Shown here one piece after another: positions 47,624-57,375 of a DNA stretch of 64,000 nt. Numbering within the stretch: the first letter of the stretch is position 1; every line of letters begins with the position of its first letter. Under the pieces are notes generated by a model that saw only the letters and a program-made list of their open reading frames with translations, was not told the origin of the DNA and did no database searches. The stretch is taken from positions 628,446-692,445 of the forward strand of contig NZ_WTUX01000019.1 of assembly GCF_009882975.1 (NCBI RefSeq), read 5' to 3'. A program made the translations under genes and the position numbers. The stretch comes from Maritimibacter harenae (GTDB lineage: Bacteria; Pseudomonadota; Alphaproteobacteria; Rhodobacterales; Rhodobacteraceae).

Positions 47624-48730
47624 TCACTCGGCGATGGCCGGGCGCTCAATCCAGAGCGCGTCGCGCAGTATCGCCCTGCGGCCCAGGTTGAACAGCGACG
47701 TCATGTAGACCGGGTCGAAGCCTTCCTCGGATTCCTGGTCGAATTCCGCCGGAATGGTGGCGAAGGAGACGTCGTAGCCGCGGCTTCGCTCGGCGGCCAG
47801 CACGGCGCGCGTTTCGTTGCGGTAGAGCTGGGCGAGGTTCGCGCCGGTCGTCGCGCCCAGCACGCCGATGACATTCACGTCGGTCGCCTTGAATTCCGGG
47901 CGTTCGAACTGGTTGAGCACGACGTAGGATTTCCGTCCCGACAGCACCCGGTCGCCCAACTCCAACAGGATGTATTCCTCGGTCACGCCGCCGTCGCCGT
48001 GCAGCATGGGGAAGGTGCGCCCGTCCGTGTCGAACACGGGGATCAGGACCGGCGGGAAGAGCGTCGGAATGGCCGCCGAGGCCTGGATCACGTTGCGGAT
48101 CAGCTCGAGCCGGTCGGGATGGCCCGACGCCGCGATGGCGGTGATGTCCCAGTAGCGCGGGGCCTGCGCGTCGAGATTGGTGGTCGCCACGATCAGCTTG
48201 CGGCCCTGGGCGGCGCCTTCCTCGATCCGCGCCAGCGCATCCTCGTCGAGGTATTTCTCGATCTGCTCGCGAAACCCCTCGGCCGAGGTGAAGGACGGCG
48301 TGCCCAGTAGCGCGCTGACGGGCCGGATGCTCACCAGGTCGCGGGTCTTCACGGTGGTATAGGCCGTCTTCAGGTCGGCGTCCTGGTCCGGGCCGAGAAA
48401 GGCGAAGAGCGACAGGAGCGCGCCGGTGGACACGCCGGTGACGACCGAGAATTCCGGGCGCTCGCCCGTCGCGGTCCAACCGACCAGCACGCCCGCCCCG
48501 AACGCCCCGCGCACACCGCCCGCCGACAGGGCGAGGATCGGGCCGGGGTGGGTCACTTCGTCGGGGTCTATGATGTTGTCGCGCCGGGTGCTCATCAGGC
48601 CGTCCATGCCGAGGGGCCGGGCGGTCGGAAGGTCGAAGCCTTCGGGGATCTGCCGTGCGGGCGACAGGCCGCAGGAGGCGACGAAAAGCGGCACGGCGAG
48701 TGCCAGGAGAAGGCGCTTCCAGGGGCTCAT
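47624..48730 (-). CDS. Patatin-like phospholipase lipoprotein
   Basis: 368 residues. The signal peptide MSPWKRLLLALAVPLFVASC ends in a lipobox (FVASC), so it is anchored in the envelope. The patatin catalytic pair is present: the nucleophile serine in GVSTG (about residue 101), preceded by the oxyanion block SAGGVRGAFGAG, and the aspartate in DGG (HGDGGVTEEY, about residue 244). It should hydrolyse acyl esters of lipids. A bacterial effector role is possible but nothing supports it specifically. Confidence 0.87.
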   Translation of the reverse strand: MSPWKRLLLALAVPLFVASCGLSPARQIPEGFDLPTARPLGMDGLMSTRRDNIIDPDEVTHPGPILALSAGGVRGAFGAGVLVGWTATGERPEFSVVTGVSTGALLSLFAFLGPDQDADLKTAYTTVKTRDLVSIRPVSALLGTPSFTSAEGFREQIEKYLDEDALARIEEGAAQGRKLIVATTNLDAQAPRYWDITAIAASGHPDRLELIRNVIQASAAIPTLFPPVLIPVFDTDGRTFPMLHGDGGVTEEYILLELGDRVLSGRKSYVVLNQFERPEFKATDVNVIGVLGATTGANLAQLYRNETRAVLAAERSRGYDVSFATIPAEFDQESEEGFDPVYMTSLFNLGRRAILRDALWIERPAIAE

Positions 48731-48806
48731 ACGGGTCAGACCGACGCGAGGGCAACTGATCCCCTAGGTATCGGCTGTGGGGTGATCTGTCGATACGCAA
48801 AATAAT

Positions 48807-48842
48807 GAAGGCCGCCGGACGGGGACATGTCCGGCGGCCTTC
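48807..48842 (-). terminator. Rho-independent terminator after htrA
   Basis: A perfect 14-bp stem (GAAGGCCGCCGGAC, 48807-48820, with 48829-48842) has an 8-base loop. Read on the minus strand it is followed by ATTATTTTG. It lies 25 bases after the htrA stop. Confidence 0.85.
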
Positions 48843-48867
48843 TCGAGAGGGGTTCAAGCCAGGGAGA

Positions 48868-50013
48868 TCAAGCCGGCTCGTCTTCCCCCCGTTCCGCGAG
48901 CGTGACCTCGAAGGTCTGCTCGTCACCGCGGCGCAGCACGGTGATCTCCACCTTGCTGCCCGGCATGTCGCCGGCGATGGCGCGCGTCAGGTCACGCGGC
49001 CCGTCGATGGCGCTGCCGTTGACGGCGACGACGATGTCGCCCTTCTGAATCCCCGCTTCCTTGGCCGGGGTGTCGTCCATGACGCCCTCGATCATCGTGC
49101 CGTTGGCATCGTCGAGACCCAGCGCGGCGATCACGTCCTCGCTCACCGGCCCGATCTGGACGCCGAGCCAGCCGCGCTGAACCTCGCCGTCGTCGGCCAG
49201 GTCGGCGACGATTGTCTGGACCATGTCGGCCGGCACGGCGAAGCCCAGCCCGATCGACCCGCCGGTCGGCGAGATGATCGCGGTGTTCATGCCCACGACC
49301 TGACCGTCGTCGTTCAGGAGCGGACCACCGGAGTTGCCGCGGTTGATGGCCGCGTCGGTCTGGATGAAGTTGTCGAAGGGTCCGGCGCGCAGGTCACGGC
49401 CGATGGCCGAGACGATGCCGGAGGTCACGGTGTTGCCCAGCCCGAACGGATTGCCCATCGCGACGACGTTCTCGCCGACCTTGAGGGTCTCGCTGTCGCC
49501 GAAGTCGAGCGCGGGCAGGCCGGTTTCGTCGACCTTGATCAGGGCCACGTCGGTGGCTTCGTCCATGCCGACGAGCTCGGCCGCGATCTCGCGCCCGTCC
49601 TCGAGCGTCACGGTGATTTCGGTCGCGCCGCGCACGACGTGCGCGTTGGTCACGATCCGGCCGTCCTCGGAGATGATGAAGCCGGTTCCGGCCCCGCGCG
49701 CCTCGCGTTCGGGAGCCTGGCCCTGGGGCCCACCTTCGGGCATCGGAATGCCGAAGCGGCGGGAGAACTCCTCGAAGGGGCTGCCTTCGAAGCCTTCACT
49801 GTGGGCCGGCTCGGCACCGACGGTGCGCGTCGTCTCGATGGTCACGACCGCCGGGGCGACCTGTTCGACCAGGTCGACGTAACCGCCCTCGACCGGCGAG
49901 GCGGCGATGGCGGGCTGCGGCACGTTGGTCAGCGCGGCCACGCCGGTGCCGGCCAGCAGCGCGGTCACGGCCAGGGCAGGGGCCACGCGGCGCATGATGG
50001 GTGTGTCAGCCAT
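48868..50013 (-). CDS. Trypsin-like serine protease with one PDZ domain (HtrA/DegP family)
   Basis: 381 residues. An N-terminal signal or anchor (VAPALAVTALLAGTGVAAL) sends it to the periplasm. The catalytic triad is visible as His in TNAHVV, Asp in TDVALIKV and Ser in GNSGGPL. Only one PDZ domain follows (GWLGVQIGPVSEDVIAALG to the end), so it is nearer DegS in layout than the two-PDZ DegP. It is divergent from a two-component system gene pair, with 206 bases between starts, and ends at a strong terminator. Confidence 0.9.
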   Translation of the reverse strand: MADTPIMRRVAPALAVTALLAGTGVAALTNVPQPAIAASPVEGGYVDLVEQVAPAVVTIETTRTVGAEPAHSEGFEGSPFEEFSRRFGIPMPEGGPQGQAPEREARGAGTGFIISEDGRIVTNAHVVRGATEITVTLEDGREIAAELVGMDEATDVALIKVDETGLPALDFGDSETLKVGENVVAMGNPFGLGNTVTSGIVSAIGRDLRAGPFDNFIQTDAAINRGNSGGPLLNDDGQVVGMNTAIISPTGGSIGLGFAVPADMVQTIVADLADDGEVQRGWLGVQIGPVSEDVIAALGLDDANGTMIEGVMDDTPAKEAGIQKGDIVVAVNGSAIDGPRDLTRAIAGDMPGSKVEITVLRRGDEQTFEVTLAERGEDEPA

Positions 50014-50102
50014 GGTTTGTCCTTTCTTCGTCACAACTCGTGTGTGCGGTGGTTTGGCGATGAGACGAAGATGGGGCGGCGGGCTTGCAGACAAATCGCC
50101 GG

Positions 50103-50141
50103 CAGATTGCAAATCTGTAATCCGCGTCACGGGGCCGTGAC
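50103..50141. promoter_or_regulatory. Two palindromes in the htrA/response-regulator divergent promoter
   Basis: CAGATT-GCA-AATCTG (50103-50117) and GTCACGG-GG-CCGTGAC (50126-50141) are perfect inverted repeats in the 206-base gap. They are candidates for binding by the adjacent OmpR-type regulator or another factor. Confidence 0.45.
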
Positions 50142-50219
50142 AGGCGGCCGCGCAAGGGGCACATGGCTGCAAAACGGCGCGTCCGTTTCTATGTTAGGCA
50201 CAGGTAACCGGTGACTGCC

Positions 50220-50891
50220 ATGAAGATACTTGTCGTCGAAGACGATCCGACCACGTCCGAATTCATCGCCCGCGGGTTCAGCGAGGAGGGCCATTCCGTC
50301 GACAGCCTTGCCGACGGGCGCACCGCGCTGGGGCAGGCCATGTCGGGCAGCTACGACGTGCTCGTGGTCGACCGCATGCTTCCGGGCCTCGACGGGCTCT
50401 CGCTCGTCAAGGCGCTGCGCGCCGCGCAGGTGTCGACGCCCGCGATCTTCCTGACTTCGGTGGGCGGGGTCGAGGACCGGATCGCCGGGCTCGAGGCGGG
50501 GGGCGACGACTACCTCGTCAAACCCTTCGCCTTCGGTGAACTTTCGGCGCGGGTCGCGGCGCTGACACGGCGCCCGCCGCTCCAGGCCGAGGACACGGTG
50601 CTGCGCGCCGCCGATCTCGAGATGGACCTGGTCCGGCGCGAGGTGACGCGGGCCGGGGAACCGATCGAGCTCCTGCCGCGCGAATTTGCACTTCTCGAAC
50701 ATCTGTTGCGCCGGAAGGGCCGGGTGCAGACGCGGACCATGCTGCTCGAGAACGTCTGGGACATTCACTTCGACCCCGGCACCAACGTGGTCGAGACCCA
50801 TATCAGCCGCCTGCGTGCGAAGGTCGACAAGCCTTTCGAGCGCGACCTGATCCGAACGGTGCGCGGCGCGGGATACCGGATCGATGATTGA
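50220..50891 (+). CDS. OmpR-family two-component response regulator
   Basis: 223 residues. The receiver domain (KILVVEDDPTTSEFIARGF) holds the acidic pair EDD, the phosphorylated Asp in VLVVDRMLPGLDG (about residue 51) and the lysine in DDYLVKPFAFGEL. The C-terminal winged helix (PREFALLEHLLRRKGRVQTR to GAGYRI) binds DNA. A GTG at 50211 is an alternative start. The last codons overlap the kinase start by 8 bases, so the pair is co-translated. Confidence 0.92.
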   Translation: MKILVVEDDPTTSEFIARGFSEEGHSVDSLADGRTALGQAMSGSYDVLVVDRMLPGLDGLSLVKALRAAQVSTPAIFLTSVGGVEDRIAGLEAGGDDYLVKPFAFGELSARVAALTRRPPLQAEDTVLRAADLEMDLVRREVTRAGEPIELLPREFALLEHLLRRKGRVQTRTMLLENVWDIHFDPGTNVVETHISRLRAKVDKPFERDLIRTVRGAGYRIDD

Positions 50892-52224
50892 TCGCGCGCG
50901 CCGCCTGCGGCTGATCCGCTCGACGCCGGTGCGCCAGGCGGTGCTGCTGGTGGCCGTGGTGGCGCTGGTCAACCTCGCCTCGCTGGGCGTGGCCTGGCTC
51001 ACGCAACGGGCCGCGACGGTGGAGAGCCTGCGTGCGGAACTGCGCCAGGACGTGGCGAGCTTCGACATCTCCGCCAGCCCCTCGGCGCTGCGCACGCTGG
51101 TGTCCGCGCGCGCCCGGGTCGTCGACCCGATGGATACGGTCTACGTCTTCCTGGGCAACGACGGGCGCATCACAGGCAACGCGCGCGCCGTGCTCGACGG
51201 GTTCGACGTGGGGCTCACCGCGATGGACCCGGGCAGACCCCTGTCCGACGAGGGCTACCTCGACGAGGTGCGGCGGCTTTCGGGCGGCGTGCTGATCGTG
51301 GGCAAGAGCTTCGAGCCGGTGGCACGGCTGAGCGAAACCTTCCTCGTCCTGCTCGCCATCTCCACGGTCCCCACGGTTCTCATCGCGCTGGGTATCGGCG
51401 CGCTGATCGCCCGCACCTCGGCCCGGCGGGTGGAGCGGATCGAGGCGGTGCTGGACCGGATCGCCGCCGGCGACCTCGCCGCGCGGTCCGAGGAGACCGG
51501 GGAGGGGGACGACCTGTCCCGGATCGGCGCCCGGGTGAACCGAATGGCGCAGAAACAGGAGGCCGCGACCGAGGCGCTGCGCCAGGTGACCACCGACATC
51601 GCCCACGACCTGCGCACGCCGCTCCAGCGGATCGGGGTTACGCTGCAGGGGCTCGAGGACAGGCTGCCCGACGGCGAAGCGCGCGAACTGGCGGCGGCCG
51701 CGGGCGAGGAGGCGGACCGGGCGGTCTCAGTTTTCCGCGCGCTTCTGCAGATCGCCCAGATCGAGGGCGGTTCGGCCGCGGACCGCTTCACGCCGGTCGA
51801 CCTGGGCGCTCTGGCCGCCCGTATCGCGGAGCTCTACGAACCCTCGGCCGAAGACCGGGGCGACGGCTTCACGGTGGATATTCCCGAGGCCCCCGTCATG
51901 GTGCGCGGCGACGGCGACCTGATCGGGCAGGCGCTGGCCAACCTGGTGGAGAACGCCCTGCGCCACACCCCCGCGGGCGGCGAGATCCGCGTGGCGGTGG
52001 GAGCCGACGGGAGCCTGTGCGTCACCGACAGCGGCCCCGGCATCCCGGAGGCGGAGCGCGACAAGGTGCTGCGCCGGCTCTACCGGCTGGAACGTTCGCG
52101 CACGACACCGGGCAACGGGCTGGGCCTGGCGCTGGTGGCCGCCATCGCCGAGAGCCACGGTGCGACCCTGGAGCTGGCCGATGCGGATCCGGGCCTGTCG
52201 GTCACGCTGCGGTTTCCATCCTAG
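50884..52224 (+). CDS. Two-component sensor histidine kinase
   Basis: 446 residues. Two membrane segments (about residues 20-41 and 151-175) enclose a sensor loop of roughly 110 residues that faces the periplasm. A HAMP linker follows (ERIEAVLDRIAAGDLAARSE), then the phospho-acceptor box DIAHDLRTPLQRI and the ATP-binding boxes ANLVENALRHT and TDSGPGIPEAER with GNGLGLALV. It pairs with the upstream regulator. The signal is unknown; the divergent HtrA protease suggests envelope stress. Confidence 0.92.
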   Translation: MIDRARRLRLIRSTPVRQAVLLVAVVALVNLASLGVAWLTQRAATVESLRAELRQDVASFDISASPSALRTLVSARARVVDPMDTVYVFLGNDGRITGNARAVLDGFDVGLTAMDPGRPLSDEGYLDEVRRLSGGVLIVGKSFEPVARLSETFLVLLAISTVPTVLIALGIGALIARTSARRVERIEAVLDRIAAGDLAARSEETGEGDDLSRIGARVNRMAQKQEAATEALRQVTTDIAHDLRTPLQRIGVTLQGLEDRLPDGEARELAAAAGEEADRAVSVFRALLQIAQIEGGSAADRFTPVDLGALAARIAELYEPSAEDRGDGFTVDIPEAPVMVRGDGDLIGQALANLVENALRHTPAGGEIRVAVGADGSLCVTDSGPGIPEAERDKVLRRLYRLERSRTTPGNGLGLALVAAIAESHGATLELADADPGLSVTLRFPS

Positions 52225-52356
52225 CGTCGATGCGGAGCGCGGGCGGGCCCGCGCGCAGGTCCTGCGCCGCCCCGCCTGTCGGCGGGCCGGCGCGGTGGCG
52301 GGGGAGGCCAGCCTCCCCCGCACCCCCTCCGAAGTATTTGTCGAACGATGAAGGGA
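52225..52356 (+). repeat. Dispersed intergenic repeat, copy C
   Basis: It starts at the kinase stop and reaches the RND gene end. Several GC-rich inverted repeats (around GGCGGGCCGGC and GCGGGGGAGG-CCAG-CCTCCCCCGC, about 52270-52320) are followed by the tail GAAGTATTTGTCGAACGATG (52331-52350) and AAG. The tail is nearly identical to copy B. Confidence 0.7.
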
Positions 52357-55300
52357 TCACTCGGCCGGGCTGTGGACGTCGTCCGGGGCCTTGGGCAGGA
52401 AGCGCGAGACGAAGCGCCCGAGCCCGTCGGTGTAGGTCAGGACCACCGGCACCACGACCAGCGTGAGCAGCGAGGACGAGATCAGCCCGCCGATCACGGC
52501 ATGCGCCATCGAGGCGTTCTGCCCGGTGCCGCCATGGATGTTGAGCGCCAGCGGGAGCATGCCGAAGATCATCGCGAGCGTCGTCATCACGATCGGCCGG
52601 AAACGGGTCTGCCCCGCGATCACCAGCGCGTCGTACAGGTTGAGCCCGTCGTTGCGCACATGCTGGTTGGCGTTGTCCACGAGCAGGATCGCGTTCTTGG
52701 TCACGAGGCCCATCAGCATGATGAAGCCGATGATCGACATGACGTTCAGCGTCGAATCGAAGACCAGGAGGCCCCCCAGCACACCGATGAGCGCAAGCGG
52801 CAGGGACGACATGATCGCGAAGGGTTGCAGGAACGAGCCGAACTGCGAGGCGAGCACCAGGTAGATGAAGATGATCGCCAGGGCGAGCGCGGAGGCGGCC
52901 GCGAAGCCCAGGTCCTGCATGTCTTCCACGTCGCCGCCGCTACCCTGCGAATAGCCCAGCGGGTAGTCGAGTCCCGCCGCGGCCTCTTGCACCGCCGCGG
53001 TCACGTCGCCGGGGCGCACGCCGCTTTCGAGGTTGGCCGTGACCCGGACCGAGCGTTCGCGGTCTTCGCGGGTGATCTCGCCCGGACCCTCGGCCTGGGT
53101 GATCGTCGCCACCTGGTCGAGCCGGACGAGCCCCGCCGCACCGGTCGCGCCGGATTGCGCGATGGGCAGGGCGCCCAGGTAGGCCGGGTCGTTGCGCGCC
53201 TCTTCCGGCAGGCGCACGACCACGTCGAGGCTTTCGCCCGAGGGAGAGGTCCATTCCGAAACGGTCTGCCCCTCGAGCATCGAGGACAGCGTGTCGCCCA
53301 CGGCCGAGAGCGAGATGCCAAGGTCGAAGGCCGCGTCGCGGTCGACCTCGATCCCCAGGGTGGGCTGCGGATCGTCGAGCGTGGTGCGGATGTCGACGAG
53401 CCCGTCGATGCCGGCCATCTCGTCCGAGAGCTCGTGGGCGAGGCGTTCCAGCACGTCCAGGTCGGGCCCGAAGATCTTGATCTCGATCGGCGGTTCCACC
53501 GGCCCCATGCCGCCCGAGGCGCCGACCGAGAACTCGGCCCCGGGGATCTGGGCCAGCGCGTCGCGCACCGGGCTGGTGAGCGCCTGCGGGGTGCGGCTGC
53601 GTTGGTCGTAGGGCACGAGGATGCCGATGATCGTCGCGTTGTTGTCGCCCGAGGAGGTGCCGGAATTGACCGTGGCGTAGGTGCGCTCGATCTCCGGGAA
53701 TTCCTCGCGCAGGAGGGCGTCGACCTGGGCGATCTTCTGCGCGGTCCGGTCGAGCGACGTGCCAACCGGGGCGCGCATGTCGACCTGGATCTCGCCGGTG
53801 TCGGCGGGCGGGATGAACTCGCCCCCGATCTTCGGGAAGAGCGCGAAGGCCCCCAGGAACGCGGCGAAGGCCACGAGGAGCGTGGTCTTGCGGTGCTTGA
53901 GCGCCCCGCGCAGGAGCTTGACGTATTGCGCGCCGATCCATTCGAAGAGCCGGTCGAACTGCCCCACCGCGCGCCCGACGAGCCCGCGCTTGCGCGACGT
54001 GTCGGCGGCCGGGTCGTACCAGACCGAGGACATCATCGGGTCGAGCGTGAAGGACACGAAGAGCGAGATCAGGACGGCGACCGACACGGTGATGCCGAAC
54101 TGGAAGAAGAAGCGCCCGATGATGCCTTCCATGAAGGCCACCGGCAGGAACACGGAGACGATCGAGAGCGTGGTCGCCAGCACGGCGAGCCCGATCTCGT
54201 TCGTGCCATCCAGCGCGGCGCGCACGTGGTTCTTGCCCATGTGCAGGTGTCGCACGATGTTCTCGCGCACGACGATGGCATCGTCGATCAGGATGCCCAC
54301 CGACAGCGACAGCGCCATGAGCGTCATCATGTTGAGCGTGAAGCCGAGCGCGTAGATCGCGGTCATCGTGGCGATGATCGAGATCGGGAGCGTGAGCCCC
54401 GTGATCACCGTCGAGCGCCAGGAGTTGAGGAACAGGAAGACGATGATCGTGGCCAGGATCGCGCCCTCGACCACCATGTTCTGGACCGAGTGGAAGCTTT
54501 CGACGACCGATTCCGAGTTGTCGCGGAGCACGCGCACCTCGATCCCGTCGAACTGGGGATCCTCCTGCATGCGCGCGACTTCCTCGATCACGCGTTCGGC
54601 CACGTCCACGGTGTTGGCGCCCTGCGTCTTGAGCACGTCGACGGCGAGCGCGTCACGCCCGTTCAGCATGGCGAGGCTGTCGCGCTCGGCAAGCCCGGTG
54701 GTCACGTCGGCGATGTCGCCCAGGCGGATCGGCTGACCGGCGCGCCGGGCCACGATGATGTCCTCGAAGGCGCGCAGCGTCTCGATCCGGCCTTCGACCT
54801 GCACAGACTGGGTATTGCCGCCCGAGGTGACGGCGCCGGCCGGCAGGTCCTGGTTTTCCTGGGCCACGGATCCCGCGACCTCGGTGATCCCGACGTTGAG
54901 CGCGGTCTGGCGATCCGGGTCGATCTCGATCATCACCTCGCGCGGGCGCCCGCCCACGACGTTGGCCTGACCCACACCGCGCAGGTTGGCGAGCCTTTTC
55001 GAGATGTAGTCCTCTGTCACCTGCGTCAGCGTGCCGATGTCCATTTCCTCGGAGCTCACCCCGATCGAGATGATCGGCAGGTCGGAGGGGTCGAAGCGCA
55101 GGATGCGCGGATCGTCCGCGTTGTCGGGCATGAGTGGCGCGACCTGCGAGACGCGGTCGCGCACGTCCTGCACGGCGGTGGCGCTGTCGACCTCCAGGTC
55201 GAACTGGATCAGCACCATCGACGACCCGGTAAGGGCGGTCGACTGGATATTGTCGATCCCGGCCAGCGTCGAGACGCTGTCCTCGATCGGCTCGATGATG

Positions 55301-55485
55301 TCGTTTTCGACCGCCTCGGGCGTGGCGCCCGGGTATGCGGTGACGACCGCGACAACCGGGAAGTCGACGTCCGGGAACTGTTCGACGGGCAGGCGGGAAT
55401 AGGAAAACGCGCCCACGACCATGAGCGCCACCATGACCATGGTGGCGAACACGGGTTGGCTGACACTGATCCGTGTGAGGAACAT
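52357..55485 (-). CDS. RND-family efflux transporter permease (HAE1/AcrB-like)
   Basis: 1042 residues, full length, with 12 membrane segments and two large periplasmic loops. The proton-relay residues are present: the Asp pair in [15 protein letters not shown] (TM4) and a Lys in [17 protein letters not shown] (TM10). It would extrude hydrophobic drugs or detergents with the adaptor encoded just upstream; the outer-membrane channel is not encoded here, so an external TolC is expected. It starts 3 bases after the adaptor stop. A GbsR-type regulator precedes both. Confidence 0.94.
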   Translation of the reverse strand: MFLTRISVSQPVFATMVMVALMVVGAFSYSRLPVEQFPDVDFPVVAVVTAYPGATPEAVENDIIEPIEDSVSTLAGIDNIQSTALTGSSMVLIQFDLEVDSATAVQDVRDRVSQVAPLMPDNADDPRILRFDPSDLPIISIGVSSEEMDIGTLTQVTEDYISKRLANLRGVGQANVVGGRPREVMIEIDPDRQTALNVGITEVAGSVAQENQDLPAGAVTSGGNTQSVQVEGRIETLRAFEDIIVARRAGQPIRLGDIADVTTGLAERDSLAMLNGRDALAVDVLKTQGANTVDVAERVIEEVARMQEDPQFDGIEVRVLRDNSESVVESFHSVQNMVVEGAILATIIVFLFLNSWRSTVITGLTLPISIIATMTAIYALGFTLNMMTLMALSLSVGILIDDAIVVRENIVRHLHMGKNHVRAALDGTNEIGLAVLATTLSIVSVFLPVAFMEGIIGRFFFQFGITVSVAVLISLFVSFTLDPMMSSVWYDPAADTSRKRGLVGRAVGQFDRLFEWIGAQYVKLLRGALKHRKTTLLVAFAAFLGAFALFPKIGGEFIPPADTGEIQVDMRAPVGTSLDRTAQKIAQVDALLREEFPEIERTYATVNSGTSSGDNNATIIGILVPYDQRSRTPQALTSPVRDALAQIPGAEFSVGASGGMGPVEPPIEIKIFGPDLDVLERLAHELSDEMAGIDGLVDIRTTLDDPQPTLGIEVDRDAAFDLGISLSAVGDTLSSMLEGQTVSEWTSPSGESLDVVVRLPEEARNDPAYLGALPIAQSGATGAAGLVRLDQVATITQAEGPGEITREDRERSVRVTANLESGVRPGDVTAAVQEAAAGLDYPLGYSQGSGGDVEDMQDLGFAAASALALAIIFIYLVLASQFGSFLQPFAIMSSLPLALIGVLGGLLVFDSTLNVMSIIGFIMLMGLVTKNAILLVDNANQHVRNDGLNLYDALVIAGQTRFRPIVMTTLAMIFGMLPLALNIHGGTGQNASMAHAVIGGLISSSLLTLVVVPVVLTYTDGLGRFVSRFLPKAPDDVHSPAE

Positions 55486-55488
55486 GGC

Positions 55489-56706
55489 TTACTCCGCCAG
55501 GTTAATTTTCTGACCGTCGCGCAGCTGGCTCAGGCCCGCCGCCACGATGGTGCGGCCTTCGAGCGCGGCGTCCGCGATCTCGATCCGGGTGCCGTCGGCC
55601 CATTCGCGCACCGGCTCCACGTCCACGCGCTCCAGCCGGTCGCCGTCGATGGCGAGGACGTAGGCGCCGTTCGAGTCGCGGCGCAGGGCGGCCACCGGGA
55701 CCGACAACGCGTCTTCCTTGCGGTCGAGCGCGATCTGGCCGGAAGCGAACATGCCCCCGCGCAGCTGGCCGCCGGGATTGCCCAGGGTCACGAAGACGGG
55801 GAGCATGCGCGAGCCTTCGATCGCCATCGGGCTGATGCGTTCCACTTCGCCGTCGAAAATGCGGTCGCCGAAGCCCTCGACCTTGAGCGCAACACGCTGG
55901 CCGGCCGCGATCTCGGCGGAGCGCGAAACGGGCACGGTGGCCTCGAACTCGAGCGAGGCGAGATCGACGATTGTGAAAAGCGGCGACCCGGTGCCGACGA
56001 AGGCGCCCGCGTCGACCTGCCGTTCCGCGATCACGCCGTCGAACGGCGCGGTGACGGTGGCCTTCTCAAGCGCCGTGCGCGCAGTTTCCACCGCGGTTTC
56101 CTGCGCGGCGAGCTGCGCGCGCACCTGTTCCAGCCCGGTGCGCGCCTGGTCCAGCGCGTTGGGGGCCGCGAGGTCGCGTTCGACCAGCGTCTGCGTGCGT
56201 TCGAAATCGGTCTGGGCCTGCGACACCTGGGCGCGCGTGGCCTCGGCGTTGGATTGGGCCTGGGCGAGCTGGTTGGTGAGGGCGGCGACGTCGAACTGGG
56301 CAAGCGTCTCGCCCTCCGACACGGCGTCGCCCGCGCGCACGTTCACGTCGACGAGCCGGGCCGAAACCTCGGCCGACAGGTGGACCTGGCGGGCGGGCGT
56401 GAGCGAGCCGGTCACGCGCAGCGTGTCGGTGAGGGTACGCGGTTCCACCGTTTCGACCTCGAAGGCCGCGAGGCGGGTGATGGGTTCTGACGGGGCTTCC
56501 GGCTCTTCTTCGGCGACCGGCATGGGCGGTTCGGGCAGGAGGCCGTTCTCCTGGGCGTAGTAGTAGCCGCCACCGGCCGCGGCGATGAGCAGAAGGAGCA
56601 CGATCCAGGGCCACTTGCGCCGCTTCGGTTTCTCACCGGCGGCGATCGCCTCGGCGCGGGCCTTCTCACGTTTCTTCATGGCCCAATCAGGCTTGGGGTT
56701 CTGCAT
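55489..56706 (-). CDS. Efflux RND transporter periplasmic adaptor subunit
   Basis: 405 residues from the ATG at 56706; a GTG at 56712 overlapping the regulator stop (GTGA) is an alternative. A basic N-terminus and one membrane anchor (WPWIVLLLLIAAAGGGYYYA) are followed by a proline-rich linker, a lipoyl-like half (RQVHLSAEVSARLVDVNVRA), an alpha-hairpin coiled coil of about 80 residues (QAQSNAEATRAQVSQAQTDF) and a beta-barrel. It would bridge the RND pump and an outer-membrane channel. Confidence 0.93.
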   Translation of the reverse strand: MQNPKPDWAMKKREKARAEAIAAGEKPKRRKWPWIVLLLLIAAAGGGYYYAQENGLLPEPPMPVAEEEPEAPSEPITRLAAFEVETVEPRTLTDTLRVTGSLTPARQVHLSAEVSARLVDVNVRAGDAVSEGETLAQFDVAALTNQLAQAQSNAEATRAQVSQAQTDFERTQTLVERDLAAPNALDQARTGLEQVRAQLAAQETAVETARTALEKATVTAPFDGVIAERQVDAGAFVGTGSPLFTIVDLASLEFEATVPVSRSAEIAAGQRVALKVEGFGDRIFDGEVERISPMAIEGSRMLPVFVTLGNPGGQLRGGMFASGQIALDRKEDALSVPVAALRRDSNGAYVLAIDGDRLERVDVEPVREWADGTRIEIADAALEGRTIVAAGLSQLRDGQKINLAE

Positions 56707-56708
56707 GT

Positions 56709-57182
56709 TCACGTCGGTTGCTCCGTCTTGAGGCCGCGGCGCTGTGCGCGTGCGTTCCAATCGTCGAGAAAGTCGGCCGAGGCGCGGAAGAACTCCGCGA
56801 ATTCGGAGACCCGTTCCTGCGCGCCGCGCCGGTCGGCCGGGAATTCGCGCGCGCTTTGTTCCATCAGTTCGGCCCGGTTGCGGAACCGCTGGGCCATGCC
56901 CGACAGCATGTTCTCGGCCGGGTTGGTCACGGCCTGGTAGCTGTCGGCGCGCGACCCGATCGTGGCGACGCGCCGGAGCGCGCCCTTGTCTGCGAGGTGC
57001 CGGCAGTTGGTCGAGGCCGACGCCTTGGAGATCTTCAGCGCCTCGGTGATCTCGGCCAGCGTGCGCGGCTCGCCCTCGATGATGAGGTAGCCGAGAATCT
57101 GGCCGGCGATCCGGGGAAGGCCGTCCTCCTGGGTCATGAAGCCCATCTGCTCGATGAAATTGTCGATCGGATCACGTGTCAT
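56709..57182 (-). CDS. GbsR/MarR-type regulator of the RND operon
   Basis: 157 residues. The winged helix is GLPRIAGQILGYLIIEGEPR and AEITEALKISKASASTNCRH, as in the GbsR group, with a helical C-terminal dimer region. It is first in the operon, and the adaptor start overlaps its stop. Repeats at 57210-57242, 28 bases before its start, probably form its operator, so it should control its own operon. MTRDPIDNFIEQ was chosen as start; 12 extra codons are possible but would include the operator. Confidence 0.85.
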   Translation of the reverse strand: MTRDPIDNFIEQMGFMTQEDGLPRIAGQILGYLIIEGEPRTLAEITEALKISKASASTNCRHLADKGALRRVATIGSRADSYQAVTNPAENMLSGMAQRFRNRAELMEQSAREFPADRRGAQERVSEFAEFFRASADFLDDWNARAQRRGLKTEQPT

Positions 57183-57209
57183 GGGGCGCCATATAGGGCG
57201 GTCCGGGCT

Positions 57210-57242
57210 TTCGTTCAATCAGAATTGAACGTATTGAACGAA
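57210..57242. promoter_or_regulatory. Three-repeat operator of the RND/GbsR operon
   Basis: CGTTCAAT (57212-57219) and ATTGAACG (57224-57231) form an inverted repeat with a 4-base spacer, and a second direct ATTGAACG follows 9 bases later (57233-57240). The outer halves TTCGTTCAAT and ATTGAACGAA also pair. It lies between the regulator start and ilvD. Confidence 0.7.
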
Positions 57243-57375
57243 ATGATTTCGCACCGCGCGGGCTTGTGCGCCGGTGGGGCCGGCCGGTCCGCGGCAGCCT
57301 GTCACGCGCCTTTGTCATTGCCGCCGCGTCGGCAAGGTCGTAGACAAGCGGCCGTTGTGCGCGAAGGAGACATGC

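Noticed and set aside
52348-56490. 1380-codon plus-strand open frame
   Set aside because: It is antisense to the RND pump and adaptor, both with intact family motifs; the translation is a low-complexity Arg/Glu/His-rich shadow.
57372-57375. ATG four bases before the ilvD start
   Set aside because: It is out of frame with ilvD; its frame gives a short unrelated product.
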